DNA of 64,000 nucleotides from DASSQJ01 sp963730165 (GTDB lineage: Bacteria > Actinomycetota > Actinomycetes > Actinomycetales > Dermatophilaceae). The position numbers and the translations under genes were made by a program. Under the pieces are notes generated by a model that ran no database searches, had not been told where the DNA came from, and saw nothing but the letters and a program-made list of their open reading frames with translations. The stretch's first letter is position 1. The number at the start of each line of letters is the position of its first letter. The stretch covers positions 620,001-684,000 of the forward strand of contig CAVSQS010000001.1 of NCBI GenBank assembly GCA_963730165.1. Direction: 5' to 3'. This document shows positions 9,503-17,227 of this stretch, one piece after another.

Positions 9503-12121
9503 GTGGAGATGCATTGGCCGTTGACGGGTAGGGACGAGGAGCACGCCCGGCTGGTGGCCGCCCTGCGCGCCGGCCGCAGCGTCGTGGTGACCGGGCCTGC
9601 GGGGGTGGGCAAGAGCCGGCTGGCCGCCGAGGCTGCCTCGGCCGACGGCGCCCGCGTCGTGGCCGTGACCGGCACCGCCACCGCTGCCGAGGTCCCGTTC
9701 GGGGCGTTCGGACCGCTGCTCCCGGAGTCGCTTCCCGACGCGAACCCGGTCGGGGCCGCGATTGCTGCCCTGCTCGAGGCGCACCTGACCGGCGAGGGGC
9801 GCCCGCGGGTACGGCTGCTCGTCGACGACGCCCACCTGCTCGACCACGCCTCGGCGGTGCTCGTCCACCACCTGGCCCGCTCCGGCCGTGCCGAGCTCGT
9901 CGTGACGGTGCGCTCCGGCGAGCCCGCACCGGACGCGGTGACCGCGTTGTGGAAGGAGGACGACGCACACCGCCTCGACCTCGAGCCCCTGGACGAGGCC
10001 GCCACCCGCACGCTGCTCGACGTCGTCCTCGGGGGCCCCGTCGCCACGCGCACCGCGCGACGCATGTGGCAGCTCAGCACCGGCGTGGTGCTCTACCTGC
10101 GCGAGCTGGTGATGGCCGGGCTCGCCGACGGCACGCTCGCCATCCGGAACGGCTTCTGGACCTGGACCGGCAACCGTCCCCCGGCCCGGTTGAGTGAGCT
10201 GGTCGAGGAGCGACTCGGTCGGCTCTCCGCCGTCCAGCGCGACACGCTCGAGCTCGTGGCACTCGGTGAGCCGCTCGAGCTGGCCGTGCTCACGGGACTC
10301 GTCGATGACGAGCCGGTGGAGGTGCTCGAGGAGCGTCAGGTCGTCACCGTCAAGGAGGAGGGCGTGCCGGTGGTGCGGTTGAGCCACCCCCTCTACGGCG
10401 AGGTGGTCCTCGAGCGCTGCCCGGCGCTGCGTCGACGTCGCCACCAGAAGACGCTCGCCGACGCCGTCGAGGAAGCGGGTCGAGTCAGCCGCAGCGAGGT
10501 CGTCCGGGTGGCACGGTGGCGGCTCGACGCGGGTGTGCCCCAGGACCCGAGCCACCTGCTCGCTGCGGCGCGCCTCGCCTGGGCCAGCGGAGACGGCGCG
10601 CTGAGCATCGAGCTGGCCCGCGGAGCGCTGGAGACGTCCACCGGCGTCGCGGAGAGGGCGGTCCGCGCCGTGGCGGCCGGCGAGCTGGCCGAGCGGATGG
10701 TGTACATGGGCCGTGGGGACGAGGCCCTGCAGGTGCTCGACATGGCTCCCGACGCCGGCGACGAGAGGGTGCGGGCGAAGGTGGGGCTCATGCGCGCCTT
10801 CGCGCTGGACGAGCTGGAGCGCATCGAGGAGTCCGACGAGGTCGTCGACCAGGTGCTCTCCGGTGCGGACGCGATGGCGCCGGATGACCGCGTCCTCGTC
10901 CGCGGGTCCTGCGCGGGGATCATCTCCCCTCGCGACTGCACGAGAAGCCTCGCGATCCTCGACGAGCTCTCGGTCGAGGACGTCCTGCACGCGGACAGGC
11001 TCGACTTCCTGGCGTGCTGGGCGTGCCTGCTGGCCATCGCCGGCCGCCGCGCCGAGGCCGACGAGTACGTGCAGCTGTGCCTCGATGCCGGCGAGGACCG
11101 CCTCCACGGTGATCCGGTCGCCACGGGTCACCTCGCCTACGCGTCCTTGACCGCCGCCTCGCTCGCGGGTGACCTCGCGGAGCCCGAGCGCCCCCTCGAC
11201 GCCACGCCGGATCGCTACGCCGCAACCTCGAGCTTCGCCTACCCCCGGCACATGTCCCTGTACCGACGCGCGCACCTGATGCGTCTGCGCGGCCGGTACG
11301 CCGCCGCCCTGGAGCTCATCGACGAACCCGAGATCCTCCAGACCGACCACGTGGCCAGTGCACTGGCCAGCGCGGAGGCGGCCTACTGCCTGGTCATGCT
11401 CGGTCGCCTCGACCGGGCCGAGGAGATCGCCCGGCAGGCGAGCCGTGGCCGTTCCCGGCACCTTCGGCTGCTCTTGGTCGACCTCGACCTCGCTGCGATC
11501 TGGAGGGCCGCGCTCACCGGTGACCGCTCCCGGGCCAGGGCGCTCGCCGCGGCGCTGGCCGGCGAGATGCGCACGCTGGGAGCCCTCGGGTGGGAGATGT
11601 TCGCCCTCGAGGACCTGGTGCGCCTCGGCGGTGGCGAGGAGGCGGCGGACCGGCTGGAGGAGATCGCCCAGGTCCAACAAGGTCCCCTGGCGCAGACCTG
11701 CGCCGCGCACGCCCGGGCCCGGGACGGCGCCCAGCTCCAGGCCGTCGGCGTCCGGTTCGAACAGATCGGCATGCTCGCCCACGCCGCCTCCGCCCACGCC
11801 GACGCCTCCCTGGCGTACACCCGGGACGGTCACCGGGCCAGGGCCCACCGCTCGGCCGCCCGGGCACGGGTCCTCGCCCGGCAGTGCGACCCGGGGACGT
11901 CGCCGACACTGACCGGTCTGGAGGCGCCACGCCTGACCCGGCGGGAGCGGGACATCGCGCATCTCGCGGCCACCGGCATGGCGAGCAGGCAGATCGCGGA
12001 CCGGCTCACGCTCTCGGTCCGTACCGTGGAGAACCACCTGTACAGCGCCTACGGGAAGCTGGGTGTGCACTCGCGCGACGAGCTCCACCGGCTGCTCGCC
12101 GGGGACGTCGCCACGGGATGA
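9503..12121 (+). CDS. LuxR-family transcriptional regulator with N-terminal AAA ATPase (LAL type)
   Basis: 872 residues. The N-terminal P-loop NTPase has Walker A GPAGVGKS (31-38) and Walker B LLVDDAH (about 104-110). A long alpha-helical, TPR-like middle follows, then a C-terminal LuxR HTH (about 811-866) with LTRRERDIAHLAATG and the recognition helix SVRTVENHLYSAYGKLGV. Large ATP-binding regulators of the LuxR family (LAL, like MalT) sense a ligand through the middle region and activate nearby genes. GTG 9503 and ATG 9509 are both possible starts. Its flanks are two SnoaL-like genes, each with the same operator upstream. The inducer is unknown. Confidence 0.88.
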   Translation: MEMHWPLTGRDEEHARLVAALRAGRSVVVTGPAGVGKSRLAAEAASADGARVVAVTGTATAAEVPFGAFGPLLPESLPDANPVGAAIAALLEAHLTGEGRPRVRLLVDDAHLLDHASAVLVHHLARSGRAELVVTVRSGEPAPDAVTALWKEDDAHRLDLEPLDEAATRTLLDVVLGGPVATRTARRMWQLSTGVVLYLRELVMAGLADGTLAIRNGFWTWTGNRPPARLSELVEERLGRLSAVQRDTLELVALGEPLELAVLTGLVDDEPVEVLEERQVVTVKEEGVPVVRLSHPLYGEVVLERCPALRRRRHQKTLADAVEEAGRVSRSEVVRVARWRLDAGVPQDPSHLLAAARLAWASGDGALSIELARGALETSTGVAERAVRAVAAGELAERMVYMGRGDEALQVLDMAPDAGDERVRAKVGLMRAFALDELERIEESDEVVDQVLSGADAMAPDDRVLVRGSCAGIISPRDCTRSLAILDELSVEDVLHADRLDFLACWACLLAIAGRRAEADEYVQLCLDAGEDRLHGDPVATGHLAYASLTAASLAGDLAEPERPLDATPDRYAATSSFAYPRHMSLYRRAHLMRLRGRYAAALELIDEPEILQTDHVASALASAEAAYCLVMLGRLDRAEEIARQASRGRSRHLRLLLVDLDLAAIWRAALTGDRSRARALAAALAGEMRTLGALGWEMFALEDLVRLGGGEEAADRLEEIAQVQQGPLAQTCAAHARARDGAQLQAVGVRFEQIGMLAHAASAHADASLAYTRDGHRARAHRSAARARVLARQCDPGTSPTLTGLEAPRLTRRERDIAHLAATGMASRQIADRLTLSVRTVENHLYSAYGKLGVHSRDELHRLLAGDVATG

Positions 12122-12225
12122 GACCGCCCCTCGGGCGACGCGGACGGCGTCGGAGCCGTTCGACCTGGTCCGAGGAGCAACCGCGACCCAACCGTAGGCA
12201 CCCTCAGGGGCCCTCAGGGGCCCAG

Positions 12226-12249
12226 AGTTGAGTACCCCGCTACTCAGGT
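12226..12249. promoter_or_regulatory. 24-bp inverted-repeat operator, copy 2
   Basis: AGTTGAGTA, six spacer bases (CCCCGC), TACTCAGGT. The right arm is identical to copy 1; the left arm differs at two positions. It lies 154 bases upstream of the second SnoaL-like gene, downstream of the LAL stop. Just before it, 12202-12221 holds two tandem CCCTCAGGGG units. Confidence 0.68.
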
Positions 12250-12402
12250 CTGTTCGCCGCGCGAGCGGGATGCTGGCGAGACCACCAGCGGGGACGTCGG
12301 AGCGACTCCGGACGCGGGCTGCACTCCGCAGCACGACCTCGCCGGGGGCGGGGCACCAGGGGCCCCGCGACGACTCGCCACCGACAGGAAGGGAGACCGC
12401 CC

Positions 12403-12837
12403 ATGGACATCACCAGGACGACGAGCATCACCGAGACCGCTCACGCCTTCTTCGAGGCCTGCGAGACGGGCCAGGGCTGGGCGGGATGCGCCCCCTACTG
12501 CCACGAGGGCGCGACCTTCGCGGCCCAGGCGGAGCCACTGGCCGACATCCACACCGTGCGGGAGTACACCGAGTGGATGAAGGGCCTCCTCGGCATCCTC
12601 CCCGACGGGCGCTACGAGGTCAGGTCCTTCGCCACCGACGAGGACCGCGGCAACGTCTGCGCCTACGGCGTCTTCTCCGGGACGCACACCGGACCCGGCG
12701 GGCCCGTGCCCCCGACCGGGCGCAGCACGGCGACGGACTACGTGTACGTCATGACCTTCGAGGACGGCCGGCTGAGCCACCTGACGAAGATCTGGAACGC
12801 CGGGCTGGCCCTGCAGGACCTCGGGTGGGCGGGATGA
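12403..12837 (+). CDS. SnoaL/NTF2-like protein
   Basis: 144 residues behind a GAAGGGAG ribosome site. N-terminal helix TAHAFFEACETGQGW, then a cone-fold pattern with HEGATFAAQ, DIHTVREYTEW and the terminal strand DYVYVMTFEDGRLSHLTKIWN, characteristic of the NTF2-like superfamily. It is only distantly similar to the SnoaL-like protein at 8521, so the pair is not a recent duplication. A copy of the LAL-module operator lies upstream, and a secreted protein gene follows 88 bases later on the same strand. Ligand and reaction are unknown. Confidence 0.75.
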   Translation: MDITRTTSITETAHAFFEACETGQGWAGCAPYCHEGATFAAQAEPLADIHTVREYTEWMKGLLGILPDGRYEVRSFATDEDRGNVCAYGVFSGTHTGPGGPVPPTGRSTATDYVYVMTFEDGRLSHLTKIWNAGLALQDLGWAG

Positions 12838-12925
12838 GCCCACGACCGGCCGGCGCTGCCGGGGCGGGTGCACCACGCGGTGCACCGCAGATGCGCCGGC
12901 CAGAACACGGAGAAGGGGAAGCGCC

Positions 12926-13456
12926 ATGACGCACCGCACCACCGTCGCTGCCGGACTGCTCGCCCTCGCGGCCCTCGTCGCGCCGGCAGCCGCCCAGGCG
13001 ACGCCACCCGCCCAGCAGACCGTCACGCTGCCGCCGATGAACGTCACGAACCCGGATGCGTGTGGGTTCGGCGTCACATGGCACATCGAGGCCAGTGCAC
13101 GGGTCCAGTACTTCTTCGACGCACAGGGCACCCGGACGATGGCCCTGATCCATGTCAAGGAGCACAACACGCTCGAGAACCGGACCAGCGGGGCCATGGT
13201 GTCCGACGAGCCGAACTACGAGGAGATGGCCCACTACGACGCCGACGGCCACCTCGTCCGCGTCGACACCCTCGGGCTGTGGGTCAACGCCCGCGCGGGC
13301 GGCGACAGCGTCACCGCGGTCGGCAGGTACAGCATCGCCTACCAGGCCGACGGCACCCCGGTCACGGTCTTCGCGGCAGGCGACCAGGAGTTCCGGCAGG
13401 TGACCCACGACGATCTGCAGCAAGCGCTGACGCAGTTCTGCGGGCTGCTGTCCTGA
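12926..13456 (+). CDS. Secreted protein of unknown function
   Basis: 176 residues with a clear Sec signal peptide: a short basic start, the hydrophobic run VAAGLLALAALVAPAAA and an AxA site near residue 23 (AQA). The mature part is about 150 residues, rich in beta-strand patterns, with two cysteines (NPDACGF near 46 and FCGLL near the end) that could form a disulphide. I do not recognise the family. AAGGGGAAG is the ribosome site. Position on the same strand right after the operator-controlled SnoaL gene suggests co-expression with the LAL module. Confidence 0.7.
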   Translation: MTHRTTVAAGLLALAALVAPAAAQATPPAQQTVTLPPMNVTNPDACGFGVTWHIEASARVQYFFDAQGTRTMALIHVKEHNTLENRTSGAMVSDEPNYEEMAHYDADGHLVRVDTLGLWVNARAGGDSVTAVGRYSIAYQADGTPVTVFAAGDQEFRQVTHDDLQQALTQFCGLLS

Positions 13457-13577
13457 CCGACCGGGTCCGCGACCCACCAGCGTCTCCGTCGAGGTGGACG
13501 GGACGCGACTACCCGCGGCCCAAGGGGTCGCAACGTGGACATCGTCCCGGACCCGAGCAGGCGGATCCCCTCTCGGG

Positions 13578-13606
13578 TGCCGCCCGCTCACCGTGCGCGG
13601 GCGGCA
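13578..13606. terminator. Bidirectional hairpin between convergent genes
   Basis: TGCCGCCCGC and GCGGGCGGCA pair perfectly over 10 bp around a 9-base loop. The right arm covers the last codons of the lysoplasmalogenase-like gene. There is no T-tract, as is common in actinobacteria. Confidence 0.5.
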
Positions 13607-14292
13607 TCCGGCGCGCTGGGTGAGGTGTCCGCGTCCGTCCGCTCCCGGAGCACGCCCGCGACGAGGAGCGCCTGAGCGGTGACGTAGGTCGCCATCACCC
13701 AGAAGCCCTGCGCGGGCAGCCCGAAGCCGGGCACGAAGGCGTCGAGGGCGATGAGCCCGTCGGAGACGAGGAAGAGCGCACCACCCGCCGCGGCGAGCGG
13801 GTTCAGGCCCGTCGACAGCACGGCCATCGTGCCGAGGCAGGCGCCGTAGACGAGAACCGGCACGAGCATGTCCGCGGCCCCACCGACACAGGCGGCGACC
13901 AGGGCCACCACCACGGCGACGTAGCCCGCCAGCCACGGACGGTTCACGTGGAGCACGCTCGTGCGGCGGTAGGGAAGGAACGCCACGATGTACGCGATCT
14001 GGGCGAGCAGGAAGAAGCCGACCATGAGGAGGAAGGCGGGGTCGCCGTCGGCTAGCTTCGGTGCGGCGTCGCCGAGCCAGGAGAACCCGAGAGCCGCGAG
14101 GGTGAGGGAGACGAGCCGGCCGCGGGGCGGGGAGGTCTCCCACCACAGCACGCCGGCGAGCAGGGGCATGAGGAGCACCTGGGTCGTGTCGGCGAGACCG
14201 GACGAGCCGGTGAGCTGGGTCAGCAGGTGCACCGCGGTGACGACCGCGAGCGCACCCACGAGCCACCGCGCCGTCCGCCGGTCGGGGAGCAT
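13588..14292 (-). CDS. YhhN/TMEM86-family membrane protein (lysoplasmalogenase-like)
   Basis: 234 residues, about eight predicted membrane helices. The family hallmarks are visible: GFSWLGDAAPKL in the second quarter and GGALFLVSDGLIALDAF near the end, carrying the conserved aspartates of the YhhN/TMEM86 fold. Members hydrolyse the vinyl-ether bond of lysoplasmalogens; whether bacterial versions act on lysoplasmalogen or another lyso-lipid is open. The ATG at 14292 stands six bases after TACGCT (14299-14304 on the minus strand), the arrangement of a leaderless mRNA. The radical-SAM gene ends 102 bases upstream on the same strand. Confidence 0.82.
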   Translation of the reverse strand: MLPDRRTARWLVGALAVVTAVHLLTQLTGSSGLADTTQVLLMPLLAGVLWWETSPPRGRLVSLTLAALGFSWLGDAAPKLADGDPAFLLMVGFFLLAQIAYIVAFLPYRRTSVLHVNRPWLAGYVAVVVALVAACVGGAADMLVPVLVYGACLGTMAVLSTGLNPLAAAGGALFLVSDGLIALDAFVPGFGLPAQGFWVMATYVTAQALLVAGVLRERTDADTSPSAPDAARAR

Positions 14293-14393
14293 GAGGCGAG
14301 CGTAGCGAGGGGCGCGGCCGGGCCCGTCGCAGCGCGGCTGCACGCGGTCCCACAGCGGCACCCTGCCGTGCCGTCCCGGCGCCGGCCGCGGAC

Positions 14394-15704
14394 TCAGGGG
14401 TCGGTGCGCCCGCGCCCGGCGTCCTCGGCCGCGACCTGCGTCATGATCTCGTCGGCGTACCGGCCCCGCCGGACGAGGCGCGCCATGGCGGTCATCGTGG
14501 GTCGGGTGTGGGTGTAGAAGCGGTAGAGGCCCTCGCAGAGGTAGTTGTGCCCGGGCTCGCCGTCGCGTGAGGCGACGAACCGGTCCTTGGGGCAGCCTCC
14601 GTTGCAGAGCGCGAGCACGTCGCAGGAGCGGCACTGGGCGGTCAGGGTGTCCCGCTTGGCCTGCCCGAACGACTGCTGCCGGGGGGAGGTGACGAGGTCG
14701 AGCAGGTGCGTCTCGTGGATGTTGCCGAGCAGGTGGTCGGGCTCGACGTAGTGGTCGCAGGAGTAGAGGTCGCCGTTGTGCTCGAGGGCGAGGGCGGTGC
14801 CGCAGGTGGGAGCGTGGACGCACAGCGAGTACTGCCCGAAGTAGCCCTCCAGCGTCACGTCGAACAGCTGCACGAAGACCGTCCCGACGTCCCCACGCAG
14901 CCACTCCTCGTAGACGTCGACGAGGAACTGCCCGTAGCTCTCCCGCCCGACCGAGCGCTCGGTGACCAGCGACCCGGTCTGGGTGTAGAGCAGACGCTGC
15001 CCGCTCGGTCCTGCGCTCCAGCCCCGGTTCGCCAGCGGAAGCGTGTCCGGGGTGGCCCGTTCCACGACGGGGATGAACTGCATCCACCTGGCCTCGAGCT
15101 CGTCGCGGAAGTACCGGTAGACGGCCGCGCCGTGGTCCTGGTTGGCCGCGTTGACGGTGCACAGGATGTTGACATCGACGTCGTGGCGGCGCAGCGCCGC
15201 CAGGCCCTTCATCACCTGGTGGTGGGTGCCCTTCCCGCCCCGGTTCACCCGATAGGTGTCGTGGATCGGTGCTGGGCCGTCCACGCTGAGCCCGACGAGG
15301 ACGTCGTGCTCCTTGAGGAAGGCGCACCACGCGTCGTCGAGGAGCACCCCGTTGGTCTGCATCGTGTACTCGATCCGCTGGCCGGCGCGTCGGTGCTGCT
15401 GCACCAGCTCCACGGACCGGCGGAAGAAGTCCAGTCCCATCAGGGTCGGCTCGCCGCCCTGCCAGGCGACCGTGACCTCGGGCCCGCGATGCGCCTCCAA
15501 CAGCTGGGCGATGTAGGCCTCGAGCGTGGCCTCCGACATCCGCGAGGCGCTGTGGGGGTACAGCGCCTCCTTCGACAGGAAGAAGCAGTACGTGCAGTCG
15601 AGGTTGCACGTCGATCCCGTCGGCTTCGCAAGGAGGTGGAAGCGCGACGGCGCTGCTCGGGCGGCCGCCGACCCGGTGACGGGCGAGGGCACCGCAGGCG
15701 TCAT
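14394..15704 (-). CDS. Radical SAM/SPASM protein, anaerobic sulfatase-maturase type
   Basis: 436 residues from ATG 15704 (GGAAG ten bases upstream); a GTG at 15731 would add nine. The radical-SAM cluster motif is CNLDCTYCFF, followed by QGGEPTL and QTNG. The C-terminal SPASM region supplies further cysteines (LCVHAPTC, SCDHY, QCRSCDVLALCNGGCPKDRF) for two auxiliary 4Fe-4S clusters. This matches anSME, which converts a Cys or Ser of a sulfatase to formylglycine. No sulfatase lies in the window, so the substrate must be encoded elsewhere or be a different protein. Confidence 0.85.
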   Translation of the reverse strand: MTPAVPSPVTGSAAARAAPSRFHLLAKPTGSTCNLDCTYCFFLSKEALYPHSASRMSEATLEAYIAQLLEAHRGPEVTVAWQGGEPTLMGLDFFRRSVELVQQHRRAGQRIEYTMQTNGVLLDDAWCAFLKEHDVLVGLSVDGPAPIHDTYRVNRGGKGTHHQVMKGLAALRRHDVDVNILCTVNAANQDHGAAVYRYFRDELEARWMQFIPVVERATPDTLPLANRGWSAGPSGQRLLYTQTGSLVTERSVGRESYGQFLVDVYEEWLRGDVGTVFVQLFDVTLEGYFGQYSLCVHAPTCGTALALEHNGDLYSCDHYVEPDHLLGNIHETHLLDLVTSPRQQSFGQAKRDTLTAQCRSCDVLALCNGGCPKDRFVASRDGEPGHNYLCEGLYRFYTHTRPTMTAMARLVRRGRYADEIMTQVAAEDAGRGRTDP

Positions 15705-16038
15705 GACCACCACACTTCCAGTCGACACCACCGAGGGGAAGTGCTGCCGGCCGACGCGTTCGGGCCCCGGACCCCGTGGGCCGCCGCCGTGCGCAGAGGG
15801 CGGGCACCGGCGCGAGGGTCAGGTCGACGGCTCCGGCGCCACAGGACCGGCCTGGCTGCGTCCGGGGCAGCTGTCGGGCCGGTACCCCTAACCCCATCGG
15901 GGTGACGAGTGTCGAGCCAACCCGTGGCACCGTGGAAGGGACTTGAGGGCTTGCGCCTCGCCGCCGCCCGCTGGAGGAGCACCTACTCGTGGGTGGCGCG
16001 ATCCGCGTGACCTACGCTCAGCGACGAAGGGACATGTG
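15705..16038. other. Divergent intergenic region (334 bp)
   Basis: No gene supported. A short ACCCC-ATC-GGGGT hairpin lies at 15891-15903. TACGCT at 16013-16018 is a plausible -10 for the LURP-one-like gene, followed by its CGAAGGG ribosome site. I found no short peptide gene next to the maturase on either strand. Confidence 0.5.
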
Positions 16039-16539
16039 ATGGGGCTGCGGCACCACGGACTCGACGGACCCACCTTCCAGATGCGCGAGAAGATGTTCGC
16101 CATCGGGGACGACTTCTGGATCGAGGACGCGGACGGCAACAAGGTCTACAAGGTCAACGGCAAGGCCGTGCGGCTCCGGGACACCTTCGTCCTCGAGGAC
16201 GCCCACGGCAACGAGCTGTCCAAGATCCAGGAGAAGAAGCTCAGCGTCCGAGACAAGATGACCATCGAGAGCGGGTCGACGCAGGCAACCGTCCACAAGC
16301 GGCTGATCGGCATCCGCGACCACTACGTCATCGACGTCGACGGCGACGACGACCTGAAGGCCCACGGCAACATCGTCGATCACGAGTACGAGATCGAGCG
16401 CGATGGACAGAAGATCGCCGAGGTCTCCAAGAAGTGGTTCCGCGTACGGGACACCTACGGTGTCCAGCTGGCCCAGGGCCAGGACGTGCCGCTCATCCTC
16501 GCGGTCACGGTGTGTGTCGACCAGATGGCGCGCGGGTAG
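16039..16539 (+). CDS. LURP-one-related (DUF567) protein
   Basis: 166 residues, with repeating beta-strand units: FQMREKMFAIGDDFWIEDADGN, VRLRDTFVLEDAHGNEL and DHYVIDVDGDDDLKAHGN. These are the tubby-like beta-barrel repeats of the LURP-one-related family, phospholipid-scramblase-like proteins that bind membranes or lipid in eukaryotes. No signal peptide or membrane segment is visible, so the protein is probably cytosolic. ATG 16039 follows CGAAGGG; GTG 16036 is possible. It is alone on its strand; role unknown. Confidence 0.75.
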   Translation: MGLRHHGLDGPTFQMREKMFAIGDDFWIEDADGNKVYKVNGKAVRLRDTFVLEDAHGNELSKIQEKKLSVRDKMTIESGSTQATVHKRLIGIRDHYVIDVDGDDDLKAHGNIVDHEYEIERDGQKIAEVSKKWFRVRDTYGVQLAQGQDVPLILAVTVCVDQMARG

Positions 16540-16544
16540 GGACG

Positions 16545-16969
16545 TCACACGTGCGGGCGCGGGCGTTCGTCCTTCTTGGGCGCACGGCGGGCTCGGATCC
16601 AGTCCCAGAGAAGCGTCACGACCGCGGCGCCGAAGACCCCGAGCGCAGCTCCTCGATGTCGCTGAGCAGTGGCTTGGGCTGGAGGACGATGTCGCACTCG
16701 TCGATGAGCTCGCGGTGGGTGAGCAGGCCGGCCACCTGCGAGCCCACGGCGTCGTCCGAGACCCCGAACGGCTGGCCGTAGCCGCGCTCGAGGTAGATGC
16801 GGGCGCGCAGGTCCTCGGGGATGCGGGCGAGGTGCCGCGGGTGGAGTGCCGGCCGGCGCTCGTTCTCCTTGCGCGAGCGCCCCATGACCCCGAGGCTGAG
16901 GAGGGGAGTGCCCGAGGGCGCCCCTGTGCGGTCGGGTTGGTGACTGGTGTTCGGTACTGACTCGCTCAC
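16545..16969 (-). pseudogene. Chimeric remnant: N-terminus of a CEOS/alanine-dehydrogenase-like protein joined to an unrelated tail
   Basis: From GTG 16969 the frame encodes SRKENERRPALHPRHL, LERGYGQPFGVSDDA and DIVLQPKPLL, the N-terminal fold of N5-(carboxyethyl)ornithine synthase and alanine dehydrogenase, but it stops at 16616 after about 117 codons; family members have more than 300 residues and a Rossmann domain. One frame over, from about 16645 to 16545, an open segment reads ALGVFGAAVVTLLWDWIRAR then a Lys/Arg-rich end, which looks like the C-terminus of a different, membrane-bound protein. A deletion fusing two genes explains both. The truncated ORF might still be translated. Confidence 0.6.
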
Positions 16970-17227
16970 GCCACGTCCGTTTCGGAGCTCCACCGGGCTC
17001 GGGTGTACGTCTCGCAGGTCGTGGCGAGGAACCGTCGGCCTCGCGCGGCACGGCCCTGCGGCGCCAGCCTGCGCCCGTGCGGCTCGACGGTGGATGGGCG
17101 TCCGGTGAGAGGTGGGATGCCCTTCGAGATGGGGTTCACGCCGAGCACCAGGAGGAGCACGGTCATCACGGCGGGCTCCGCGCGAACAGGCACTGACCTG
17201 AGGTGATGCAGGCCGCCGGCGTACCGG

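Noticed and set aside
15891..15903. ACCCC-ATC-GGGGT hairpin
   Set aside because: Only 5 bp; too short to call a terminator or operator in this GC-rich setting.
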